11,931 bases of DNA, from the NCBI GenBank assembly GCA_035299425.1, contig DATGWP010000186.1, positions 1 through 11,931 on the forward strand, written 5' to 3'. Every line of letters begins with the position of its first letter. Within the stretch, counting starts at the first letter, position 1. The position numbers and the translations under genes were made by a program. Shown in pieces: positions 5,558-11,189 of this stretch. The notes beneath the pieces were generated by a model that was not told the origin of the DNA, ran no database searches, and was given only the letters and a program-made list of their open reading frames with translations. The DNA is from Bog-950 sp035299425. GTDB lineage: Bacteria > Bacteroidota > Bacteroidia > Chitinophagales > LD1.

Positions 5558-6202
5558 ATATTTACAATTTGCACTTAGCGGACAAATATTGTGATTCATG
5601 TTTTTGCTCTTACAAACCATCGCCGCCAAATCCAATATCGCCCAATTGATTTCTTTTGTATTAGTGTGATTTACTACTTTTAATGCTAACTCTTGTAAGT
5701 AAGGGTCGTAACGTATATCCGCCATTTTGCGCGGTCCAAAAAAGCGCTCTAATACCCTGGCCATATTTACATCTACTAAGGGGCTTGGCTGGTTAAATAC
5801 AACTAGTTCTACCGCATTAGCAATATACTGGCCCATAAAGGGTACACTTTCCAGTTCTTCCCTATCCCTGGGCAAACGTCCATTGCGCTTTACCATTTCT
5901 ACGGCTAAGTTATGTAGCCTCACTGCCCGTTGCCTGTAAAGCCCTACGGGCTTTAAGTAGTTTTCAATATCCTTCAAATCTGCATCTGCTAAAGATTTCC
6001 AGTTTGGGTAATCTATTATAAACTGCGTATAAAATTTCTGTACGGTTTCTGCCTTGGTTCGCTGCAAAAGTACTTCGGCTATTACTTTATCGTAGTTGGT
6101 AATGTTCTTATTGCGCCAAGTAAAATGCCGGCCGTGCTGGCTATACCATTTCAAAATCTCTTTTTGAAACCACTTGATTTTAGCTGGTGTTACATTATGC
6201 AT
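5540..6202 (-). CDS. HhH-GPD DNA glycosylase, Mig.MthI-like (probable T/G mismatch glycosylase)
   Basis: A 220-residue endonuclease III/MutY superfamily glycosylase lacking the extra C-terminal domain of MutY. Marks are HFTWR (26-30), IAEVLLQRT (41-49), the helix-hairpin-helix VPFMGQYIANA (120-130), catalytic Asp144 in LVDVNMARVLERFFG (142-156), and a C-terminal metal-binding tail. The hairpin residue is Tyr126, where EndoIII has Lys and E. coli MutY has Ser. Tyr at this place and the VD.N motif are features of Mig.MthI, a T/G mismatch glycosylase linked to an m5C R-M system. The Fe-S tail is C197-x6-H204-x2-C207-x5-C213: the second cysteine is His. It lies convergent to the methyltransferase operon, and I infer that it repairs T:G from deaminated m5C. 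A general MutY-like role is the alternative. Confidence 0.85.
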   Translation of the reverse strand: MHNVTPAKIKWFQKEILKWYSQHGRHFTWRNKNITNYDKVIAEVLLQRTKAETVQKFYTQFIIDYPNWKSLADADLKDIENYLKPVGLYRQRAVRLHNLAVEMVKRNGRLPRDREELESVPFMGQYIANAVELVVFNQPSPLVDVNMARVLERFFGPRKMADIRYDPYLQELALKVVNHTNTKEINWAILDLAAMVCKSKNMNHNICPLSANCKYLVSLS

Positions 6203-6246
6203 TCGGTATTAAATTTAGCATTTTAGTATCTCACCAATATCATACC

Positions 6247-6474
6247 ATGGCACTTATAACAAACTTCGAGAAAGGAAATAAAGATAGACCTAGTGTTCAC
6301 GACGAAACGGAGGCAACTTATTACGTATTAGAGATGCCAAATGGGGCGAAAATGTTACAAATTGATACGTATGGCAGGTCAACCCGCGAAGTGCCTGGAA
6401 AGATAAGCCAATCAATCCAGCTATCTACTAAGGCTATGGCACAGTTAAAGAAGATATTGGAGAAGGAGTTTTAA
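6247..6474 (+). CDS. Small conserved-looking protein of unknown function (75 aa)
   Basis: The reading frame begins MALITNFEKGNKDRPSVHDE and ends LKKILEKEF. An upstream in-frame ATG (6187) lies inside the divergent glycosylase gene, so the start at 6247 is preferred. The protein has a beta-rich middle (ATYYVLEMPNGAKMLQIDTYG, about 22-42) and an amphipathic C-terminal helix. I recall similar small Bacteroidota proteins of unknown function, sometimes mislabelled as methionyl-tRNA formyltransferase, but no enzymatic motif is visible. It is divergent from the glycosylase (44 nt between starts) and is followed after 10 nt by the acidic 158-aa gene, so these two are probably co-transcribed. A palindromic TAAATTTA at 6210-6217 between the divergent starts could serve as a weak -7 element either way. 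Confidence 0.7.
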   Translation: MALITNFEKGNKDRPSVHDETEATYYVLEMPNGAKMLQIDTYGRSTREVPGKISQSIQLSTKAMAQLKKILEKEF

Positions 6475-6484
6475 ACCCTATTTT

Positions 6485-6961
6485 ATGGAAACTGCTGATA
6501 TAAGTATTGAGGATTTCGATGGATACAAGGAGGATGACTTTCTAGAGTATTTAAAAACTCAAGAAACAGACAGCTTTGAAATAGACATCCCTAAGCCGAG
6601 CGAGTTATTCAATACAACAAATAATGATATTGCTTTGGATTATTTATTAGCAGCTTATGTAGGGCAAGAATTATCAAAAATCTCTTCTAAGTTTGAATAC
6701 TACTATATTGAACCTGCCGAACCTGGTAGTTTTGTTTTTTCGATTACTACAAACAAGTTAAGTGAGTTAGCTCAACTTTTGTTTAAAGTTTCAATAATGG
6801 CTAATGGACAAAGAGAAGATGATGATGAATTAGTATCGTTTGACTGCTGGAGTGATGTTCATGGCTTTGCCGACGATATCGATACAATAAAACCCGCTTG
6901 CCCAGAATTTGTCCGTGACTACAAGGAATACTTCACTCCAGAGGATGAAGATGAAGAATAA
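6485..6961 (+). CDS. Acidic protein of unknown function (158 aa)
   Basis: Starts METADISIED and ends TPEDEDEE. It is strongly acidic, with acidic clusters at both ends (EDFDGYKEDDFLEYL, 9-23; EDDDEL, 111-116; EDEDEE, 153-158). No signal peptide, membrane segment or recognised domain was found. The middle (about 45-105) looks alpha/beta with hydrophobic helices (IALDYLLAAYVG, 49-60; LSELAQLLFKVSIMA, 92-106). It follows the 75-aa gene by 10 nt and shares its AT-rich composition, so it belongs to the same accessory block. Small acidic proteins near nucleic-acid enzymes can act as inhibitors or DNA mimics, but nothing here proves that. A repeat element begins 23 nt after its stop. Confidence 0.7.
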   Translation: METADISIEDFDGYKEDDFLEYLKTQETDSFEIDIPKPSELFNTTNNDIALDYLLAAYVGQELSKISSKFEYYYIEPAEPGSFVFSITTNKLSELAQLLFKVSIMANGQREDDDELVSFDCWSDVHGFADDIDTIKPACPEFVRDYKEYFTPEDEDEE

Positions 6962-6984
6962 CGACCTTTCGGCTGTTTCGGGTT

Positions 6985-7044
6985 AGGGATAGAGCGGAAA
7001 GCCTGCTGCGGCCTCCGCAGCAGCTTGGAGCGATAGCCCGACCC
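6985..7044 (+). repeat. GCGGAAAGCC/GCAGCAGCTTGGAGCG dispersed repeat, copy 2
   Basis: The same element as 75-161 in the opposite orientation. It holds a 9-bp stem CTGCTGCGG (7003-7011) / CCGCAGCAG (7015-7023) with a 3-nt loop, so it could act as a 3' structured end for the gene before it, though no T-run follows. Downstream GAGGCCGGTAAGGCCGAGG adds a second small hairpin. Confidence 0.7.
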
Positions 7045-7084
7045 GAGGCCGGTAAGGCCGAGGGGAACCCCAACAATATCCACA

Positions 7085-7153
7085 TGGAGTTTACCGATGC
7101 AGTGGCTACCGAAGAAAGAACTATAGATGAGTTTCTGATGAAAATACAGTAAT
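7085..7153 (+). pseudogene. Possible gene fragment reading MEFTDAVATEERTIDEFLMK
   Basis: A 22-codon open frame. Its part ATEERTIDEF recurs as ATDARTIDEL in an open but start-less frame at 7920-7977. The underlying DNA (7103-7133 and 7920-7950) matches at about 26 of 31 bases. Conserved reading in two places suggests remnants of one gene family instead of chance. I do not recognise the family. Confidence 0.3.
7103..7133 (+). repeat. 31-bp imperfect direct repeat, left copy
   Basis: TGGCTACCGA, five scattered differences, then ATAGATGAGTT. It pairs with 7920-7950; together the two copies flank the minus-strand lipoprotein gene. Confidence 0.6.
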
Positions 7154-7169
7154 GCTGTACAAGGTGCTG

Positions 7170-7880
7170 CTAATAATAAGTATACTGCTGCACAGGCTGT
7201 GTACCCGATGGTATTACACGGGTAACCCGGTTTTGGCTGTCGAACTCGTAAGTGTAGGTAGTAGTAGTGGTGGTGCCATTATTGGTTTGTTGCATGCTGG
7301 TTACCAGGTTAGTACTGCTGGTGCCCAACCAGCCCGAACCCATATTATGGCGGCCAATGGTATTTGTTTTAGTGGTGTCGTATTGGTAAGTATTGGTAGT
7401 GCCGTTGCTAAAATCATCTGCAATTTTGTTGCCGTTGCTATACGTATAAGTAACACTTACGGGAGTAGAGGTGGCTGTGTTTACTTCTTTTACCATGTGG
7501 CGCGCGGCATCGTAGGTGTAGTGTACTACATTATTATTGTTCTCGGCAAGGCCCTGGCTGTTTAAGCTGTAAGTAAGGGATACATCGGGTGTGCTACCGG
7601 TGTTACCTGTTTCAAATGTTTTTACCAGTACTGCTTGTTCGGTGTATTCAAAGTAGTTGTTGAAGTTTTCATCGCTATAGCTAACCACGCGGCCAATACT
7701 ATCATACATATACGTAGTGATATGGGGTGAGCCGTTTATTGTAAGTGTTTTGGTTTTTACCAGCGGCCCGTTATAGGGTATATACACCGAATCGGACGTG
7801 TCGTTTTCGTTGCAGCCGGTACCGGCTGCTAAAAATAACAAGGCAACTAGTAATACACCAAACGGCTTTGTACTGAACAT
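7170..7880 (-). CDS. Probable lipoprotein with YD/RHS-like repeats
   Basis: A 236-residue exported protein. The N-terminus is a signal peptide (MFSTKPFGVLLVALLFLAAG) with a candidate lipobox Cys at 23 (AGTGC; Gly at -3 is not ideal), followed by the acidic NENDTSD typical of surface-exposed Bacteroidota lipoproteins. The mature part is Thr/Tyr/Asn-rich, with strands ending in YD-like units: YMYDSIGRVVSYSD (57-70), YTYDAARHMVKEV (121-133), TYTYSNGNKI (144-153) and YEFDSQNRVTRV (211-222). These resemble single RHS/YD repeats, a beta-strand architecture common in Bacteroidota lipoproteins of unknown role. The C-terminus (QQYTYY) fits the natural end of such proteins. It is alone on its strand. 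A cell-envelope location is likely; the function is unknown. Confidence 0.75.
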   Translation of the reverse strand: MFSTKPFGVLLVALLFLAAGTGCNENDTSDSVYIPYNGPLVKTKTLTINGSPHITTYMYDSIGRVVSYSDENFNNYFEYTEQAVLVKTFETGNTGSTPDVSLTYSLNSQGLAENNNNVVHYTYDAARHMVKEVNTATSTPVSVTYTYSNGNKIADDFSNGTTNTYQYDTTKTNTIGRHNMGSGWLGTSSTNLVTSMQQTNNGTTTTTTYTYEFDSQNRVTRVIPSGTQPVQQYTYY

Positions 7881-7919
7881 ACAGCGAAAGTTTCATGCTA
7901 ATATATAATTAATCGACTT

Positions 7920-7950
7920 TGGCTACCGATGCACGGACGATAGATGAGTT
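7920..7950 (+). repeat. 31-bp imperfect direct repeat, right copy
   Basis: Partner of 7103-7133, with about 26 of 31 identical bases and the same reading frame preserved. There is no start codon on this copy. Confidence 0.6.
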
Positions 7951-8106
7951 ACCCAATACCATAACCACCGGTTAACCTGCCGAATACAATGGGACGCTGA
8001 TTTTCATTATTAAGCTGATAAATACTGATTTTAAAGAGCAGAAGATATATGGCATGTGTAACATAACTGTAATAAATCATTTTTATAATGACAATAATGA
8101 TAATCA

Positions 8107-8163
8107 GCGTTCTATTGTCTTTCCGGCGTTCTATTGCCTTTCCGGTGTTCTATGGCCTTTGGC
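8107..8163. repeat. Three tandem 19-bp repeats
   Basis: GCGTTCTATTGTCTTTCCG (8107-8125), GCGTTCTATTGCCTTTCCG (8126-8144) and GTGTTCTATGGCCTTTGGC (8145-8163). Copies 1 and 2 differ at one base; copy 3 has drifted. They end 2 nt from the stop codon of the repressor gene, in its 3' untranslated part. Confidence 0.85.
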
Positions 8164-8165
8164 TG

Positions 8166-8903
8166 TTATCTCTTCCGCTCTACCTTCACCACGTTCAGTA
8201 TCTGCACCACATCGGTCAGGTTAATGGTAAAGTCTTTGTATAGGTCGTTGAGCGGGTGCAGGGTTATCAGGCCCTTCTCTACATCGTGGTCTATTATGCG
8301 CTTTACGGTTATGCCCTCGGTTTTGTGCACCACCACAAAATCTTTCCACTTCTTAATATGCAGTTTGCTTTTGCTCCACAGGTCTTTACCTATTTCGCGG
8401 CACAGCAGTATATCGCCCTCTATCAGGCTCTCTACGCTGCCATCGTTCATGCTATCGCCGCGCATTTCAAAACAGAGGTAGTTGCCCTTGTATTCGCGCT
8501 CAAGCACAAAGGGTACCTTGGGCAGCTCGTCCAGGTATTCGCCATCGCCAAAGCCGCGCAGGTAACCGCCATAGGCATACTGGTTAACCAGCGGCACGCT
8601 CATAATATAAAGCCCATCTAACTCAAAGGGCTGGCCGGTTTGGTAGGGGCTCAGGGGCTCGTTGGCCTGCAAGTTTGCCTCACCTTTGCCTACCCCATCT
8701 AACCAATACTTGTACGATATGTAAGAAAAACTTACAAGCGCCTGAAGTTGGGGTATAGTAGGCATTTGCTCCCCTCTTTCTATGTTGCCCAGGTTGGCCA
8801 GGTTGGTGCCTAGTTTGGTGGCAAACTCCTCTCGTGTATACTTCTTTTCTTCGCGGTAAGCGCGTATGCGCTGGCCTATGTTTTTGCGGTTGTCGGTGTT
8901 CAT
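8166..8903 (-). CDS. S24/LexA-type phage repressor (XRE HTH plus peptidase S24)
   Basis: A 245-residue repressor. An N-terminal Cro/CI-type HTH (about 6-60: IGQRIRAYREEKKYTREEFA...NLGNIERGEQMP) is joined to a C-terminal S24 domain. The catalytic Ser is in MRGDSMNDGS (Ser151) and the Lys in EGITVKRII (Lys201). The segment before the Ser reads YAYGGYLRGFGDGEYLDELP. In many relatives this region carries Ala-Gly, so the Gly-Gly here may affect self-cleavage. The frame extends 22 codons upstream, but the start at 8903 begins right before the HTH and is preferred. It is divergent from the small-gene run at 9021 onward, the layout of a lysogeny switch, and should repress that run until DNA damage or another signal. 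Confidence 0.9.
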   Translation of the reverse strand: MNTDNRKNIGQRIRAYREEKKYTREEFATKLGTNLANLGNIERGEQMPTIPQLQALVSFSYISYKYWLDGVGKGEANLQANEPLSPYQTGQPFELDGLYIMSVPLVNQYAYGGYLRGFGDGEYLDELPKVPFVLEREYKGNYLCFEMRGDSMNDGSVESLIEGDILLCREIGKDLWSKSKLHIKKWKDFVVVHKTEGITVKRIIDHDVEKGLITLHPLNDLYKDFTINLTDVVQILNVVKVERKR

Positions 8904-8962
8904 ATTCAACACGGTTTGTTGGTTTGATGTAAACAAGTATAAAGCAAATAAAATAAGTTTAT

Positions 8963-8976
8963 CTTGCATTTACAAG
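8963..8976. promoter_or_regulatory. Candidate repressor operator, CTTG-N6-CAAG
   Basis: The inverted repeat CTTGCATTTACAAG overlaps the -33 TTG of the rightward promoter in the gap between the divergent repressor and the 9021 gene. A half-site-like AAACAAG lies at 8932-8937 nearer the repressor start. The position is right for an operator; the identity of the binder is inferred. Confidence 0.35.
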
Positions 8977-8995
8977 AATTTCTTAAATATATTTG
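8964..8995 (+). promoter_or_regulatory. Rightward early promoter
   Basis: TTG (8964-8966), a 21-nt spacer, then TATATTTG (8988-8995), a full match to TAnnTTTG. It predicts a transcript start near 9001 and a leader of about 20 nt before the ATG at 9021. Confidence 0.6.
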
Positions 8996-9020
8996 CCCCG
9001 TCAACAATAACAACGAATAT

Positions 9021-9254
9021 ATGAATATCTCACAACTACAAACCGACATTGCCGCCATAGACCGCGTGATGCTGGCGGTAAAATACATGGTTACCCCGCG
9101 CTACGTAGATATGCTGCTGCTGGGCCTGCGGCCCGCCAAAACCGAAGTGGCCAAGGCCATTATCAGCGAGTACGAGTTACTGCAACGCGAAAATTACACC
9201 TGGATACTGGAGATGGCCCACCAGCAGGGGCTGGAGCTGGAGTACGATGATTAG
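9021..9254 (+). CDS. Small protein of unknown function (77 aa), first gene of the phage-like run
   Basis: Starts MNISQLQTDIAAIDRVMLAV and ends GLELEYDD. It is predicted to be almost entirely helical, with no recognised motif. The frame extends upstream to 8964, but that part overlaps the promoter, so the start at 9021 is preferred. It is the first gene after the switch region, where temperate phages often encode Cro/Ner-like or accessory regulators. No clear HTH is visible, so no function is assigned. Confidence 0.65.
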   Translation: MNISQLQTDIAAIDRVMLAVKYMVTPRYVDMLLLGLRPAKTEVAKAIISEYELLQRENYTWILEMAHQQGLELEYDD

Positions 9255-9278
9255 GCAGCAGAAGGCCATTAACTTAAG

Positions 9279-9362
9279 CACCACCTCGTCCCGCTGCGCG
9301 GGCCACTCCTCCTTGAATGCCGCCGTGGTTGCGGCGAAGGAGGAGAGTTTAACAGCCAATAC
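9279..9362 (-). repeat. Dispersed repeat unit R5, bracketed by CTTAAG
   Basis: Minus-strand reading: GTATTGGCTGTTAAACTCTC, CTCCTTCG..., a GC-rich insert (GCCGCCGTGGTTGCGGC), GGAGGAGTGGCC, a CCGCGCAGCGGG-like hairpin and GAGGTGGTG. This matches R1 with a longer loop. It is flanked by TTAACTTAAG (9269-9278) and CTTAAGTTAA (9365-9374), which are perfect inverted copies. Confidence 0.8.
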
Positions 9363-9430
9363 AGCTTAAGTTAACCCCACTGCACATACGCAACAAACAC
9401 TACTTATTAATAACACAACACTTACCCCCC

Positions 9431-9877
9431 ATGAAAATTAAAATAGACCTTACCGAAACCCAACCCGATGCTACCACCGGTTGCCTGGAAATAACCTCCG
9501 ACCACACCGTGCGCAACATGAGCGCCGAAAAAATACTGACCGCGCTTATAACTGCCGTAAACGATATAGCTATAGCCTACGATGCCTGCAAAGCGCAAGA
9601 TGCCACTGTGCCCCTTACGCTTACGCACCTGCAGCTTAAGCTGCGCCAAACGCAACCGGTGCCGCGCGAGCCTACTACGGATGAGCAGTTATACGAATGC
9701 TGTCAGTGCGCCTGGCATGTAACCGAAGCCGAGAAGAAAGAGGCACCGGTGCCGGAGTTTAATAACCTGGTGCTTAACTGCTGCCCCAACTGCAGCTACC
9801 ATGAGTTTTATATGGTGGAGCCCCCTAACCCCCTAAAGGGGGAACTTAACAGCCAATACATGTTTGACCTTACTTAA
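9431..9877 (+). CDS. Zinc-ribbon protein of the phage-like run
   Basis: A 148-residue cytoplasmic protein. Residues 1-80 form an alpha/beta region with no family I can name. A zinc-ribbon-like part follows: YECCQC (88-93) and CCPNCSYHEFYMV (117-129), giving paired CxxC ligands Cys90/Cys93 and Cys118/Cys121. The natural end of such proteins is near residue 129. The last 19 residues (EPPNPLKGELNSQYMFDLT) are encoded by dispersed repeat R6 and its edge, so the C-terminus has been replaced or extended by a repeat. The gene stands between repeats R5 and R6/R7 in the rightward run. The ribbon suggests nucleic-acid or protein binding; nothing more specific can be said. Confidence 0.75.
   Translation: MKIKIDLTETQPDATTGCLEITSDHTVRNMSAEKILTALITAVNDIAIAYDACKAQDATVPLTLTHLQLKLRQTQPVPREPTTDEQLYECCQCAWHVTEAEKKEAPVPEFNNLVLNCCPNCSYHEFYMVEPPNPLKGELNSQYMFDLT
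9821..9860 (-). repeat. Dispersed repeat unit R6, inside the zinc-ribbon coding sequence
   Basis: Minus-strand reading: TGTATTGGCTGTTAAGTTCC followed by CCCTTTAGGGGGTTAGGGGG. It is the short form of the family and is translated as PPNPLKGELNSQY at the 3' end of the gene. Confidence 0.8.
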
Positions 9878-9911
9878 TATATACTCCTTTTTATAATTAA
9901 TCACATCACCC

Positions 9912-9950
9912 GGCTGCTAAAGTCCCCGCCTTTGGCGGGGATTTAGGGGT
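9912..9950 (+). repeat. Dispersed repeat unit R7
   Basis: GGCTGCTAAAGTCCCCGCC TTT GGCGGGGATTTAGGGG. It has a 7-bp CCCCGCC/GGCGGGG stem with a TTT loop and lacks the TTGTATTG tag. It occupies the gap between the zinc-ribbon and DnaA-like genes, close to R6 in opposite orientation. Confidence 0.75.
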
Positions 9951-9967
9951 CTTAAAATTTTAACCAT

Positions 9968-10399
9968 ATGACAAACTTAACCATCAACCGCGACAAAGCA
10001 GACCGCATACAAGTACTGCTGCGCATAGCCGAGCAGGAAGCTACCCGCATACTGGGCCAACCGGTAGCCATGCAAATAACCACCCACAAACTGGGCCTTA
10101 CCATAGCCGAAGATGCCGTGCAAAAAGCAATGGATATGGTGGCCTTTACCTACGGCATTAGCACCGACGATATGCTGGGCACCGACCGGCACAAGCCGCT
10201 GCCCGAAGCACGGCAGATGTTTTGGATGCTGGGCCGCGACGTACTGAAAATAAAGCTAAAGCAGTTGGGCCAGGTAACCGGCAACCGTAACCATGCTACA
10301 GTGGTGCATGGCATAAACACCCTAACCGGCTACATGGTTACCGAACCGGCCATACGCGAACGGTACATTATGCTAAAGCAACAACTGAAAGGCCTATAA
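9968..10399 (+). CDS. DnaA domain-IV-like DNA-binding protein
   Basis: A 143-residue protein without the AAA+ or N-terminal domains of DnaA. Residues about 45-120 match the C-terminal duplex-DNA-binding domain: YGISTDDMLGTDRHKPLPEA (62-81), EARQMFWMLGRD (80-91), and GNRNHATVVHGI (105-116), the counterpart of the DnaA signature GGRDHTTVLHA that contacts DnaA boxes. The first 45 residues are helical and unassigned. Stand-alone domain-IV proteins occur in phages and other elements of Bacteroidota. I infer binding to an origin or to DnaA boxes in the element or host, either recruiting replication proteins or competing with DnaA. No cluster of DnaA boxes was recognised in the window. Confidence 0.82.
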   Translation: MTNLTINRDKADRIQVLLRIAEQEATRILGQPVAMQITTHKLGLTIAEDAVQKAMDMVAFTYGISTDDMLGTDRHKPLPEARQMFWMLGRDVLKIKLKQLGQVTGNRNHATVVHGINTLTGYMVTEPAIRERYIMLKQQLKGL

Positions 10400-10401
10400 A
10401 T

Positions 10402-10522
10402 ACCACCCCCTAACCCCCGCCACGGCGAGGGGATAATACCAATAGCCGGACTGGATTGGCTGTTCAGTCCCCCTATTGTTTCATCCCGAGCTTGCCTCGG
10501 GAAGGGGGCTAGGGGGTGCTGT
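10402..10522. repeat. Composite repeat unit R8 (two opposed copies plus the shared 29-bp insert)
   Basis: The left part is a minus-strand copy (ACCCCCTAACCCCCGCC...) and the right part a plus-strand copy starting GGATTGGCTGTTCAGTCCCCC and ending GGGGGCTAGGGGGTGCTGT. The right copy holds the insert at 10476-10504 that is identical to 893-921. It fills the gap between the DnaA-like and DUF3164 genes. Confidence 0.75.
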
Positions 10523-10548
10523 ATTCTCTCACTACTTAATACTCGACT

Positions 10549-11181
10549 ATGACTAACCAAACCAAAGAACAAACCTGGAAAGACGAAGCAGGCATACCGG
10601 TACCGGGTGTGCGTATTACAAAATCGGAAAAGCTGCGCGAAGCGGCGGCTTATAAGCTGGCCAAAGGGGCGCTTAAACTTAACAGCGACCTTACATCGTT
10701 TAAAGATGAAATGCGCAAGCAGTGCGAAGCCGTGGTAGATTGCGTGCGCCGCGAAGCGCAGATGCAGGACAAAGCAGCTAAAGAAACCAAAGGCAATTTT
10801 ACCTGGTATAACTTCGACCGCAGCATACGGGTAGAGTGCAGCATTAACGAGCAAATAGAATTTGACGACACACTGCTGGCCCTGTGCAAAGAGAAACTGG
10901 ATGAGTTCCTTCACCGCACTATGGGCGGCAGCGAAAACGCCGAGCTGGTAAGCAACCTGGTAAAAGATGCCTTTAGCAATACCCGCGGCCGGCTGGATGC
11001 TAAAAAGGTAATGAGCCTGCTGAAGTACGAAACCAAAATAGAAAGCTCGCTTTATAAAGAGGCGATGGATTTTCTCAAGCGCAGCATACGCCGGCCCGGC
11101 AGCAAAACCTATTACCGCGTCTCGGTAAAAAACGCCGAAGGCGGATATGATACTATTAATTTGAATATATCGAGTATATAA
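10549..11181 (+). CDS. DUF3164 family protein (Mu-like phage early protein)
   Basis: A 210-residue cytoplasmic protein that fits the DUF3164 family in full. It has the N-terminal TWKDEAGIPVPGVRITKSEKL (9-29), helical 30-80, the strand KGNFTWYNFDRSIRVECSIN (81-100), EQIEFDDTLLALCKEKLDE (101-119), a helical region with FSNTRGRLDAKKVMSLLK (142-159), and the end RPGSKTYYRVSVKNAEGGYD (182-201). Family members are found in the early regions of Mu-like transposable phages and their function is unknown. Its presence supports a phage-derived origin of the 8166-11495 block. The Mu-type transposase genes A and B, usually nearby, are not in the window. The start at 10549 follows repeat R8; no strong ribosome binding site is seen. 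Confidence 0.85.
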   Translation: MTNQTKEQTWKDEAGIPVPGVRITKSEKLREAAAYKLAKGALKLNSDLTSFKDEMRKQCEAVVDCVRREAQMQDKAAKETKGNFTWYNFDRSIRVECSINEQIEFDDTLLALCKEKLDEFLHRTMGGSENAELVSNLVKDAFSNTRGRLDAKKVMSLLKYETKIESSLYKEAMDFLKRSIRRPGSKTYYRVSVKNAEGGYDTINLNISSI

Positions 11182-11189
11182 AACTAACC

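Larger units (their letters stand above)
7881..8165. other. Non-coding gap with remnants and tandem repeats
   Basis: Contains the upstream region of the lipoprotein gene, the right copy of the 31-bp direct repeat (7920-7950) with a start-less reading of ATDARTIDEL, an AT-rich segment (about 8020-8105) and a triple 19-bp tandem repeat. No further gene is supported. Confidence 0.5.

Noticed and set aside
6187..6246. Longer start for the 75-aa gene
   Set aside because: It would overlap the start of the divergent glycosylase gene and leave no room for promoters; the added residues look random.
7152..7565. Plus-strand frame opposite the lipoprotein
   Set aside because: It is the shadow of a convincing signal-peptide protein with repeat strands on the other strand.
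8107..8163. CRISPR array
   Set aside because: The three 19-bp units are directly adjacent with no spacers.
8256..8621. Plus-strand frame of 121 codons inside the repressor gene
   Set aside because: The minus strand encodes a full S24 domain with its catalytic Ser and Lys; the plus frame has no recognisable features.
8904..8969. Longer start of the repressor (22 extra codons)
   Set aside because: The extension crosses the divergent promoter and candidate operator; homologous repressors begin shortly before the HTH.
9968..10399. Full-length DnaA or a chromosomal origin
   Set aside because: Only the domain-IV-like part is present, with no AAA+ motifs and no recognised cluster of DnaA boxes nearby.
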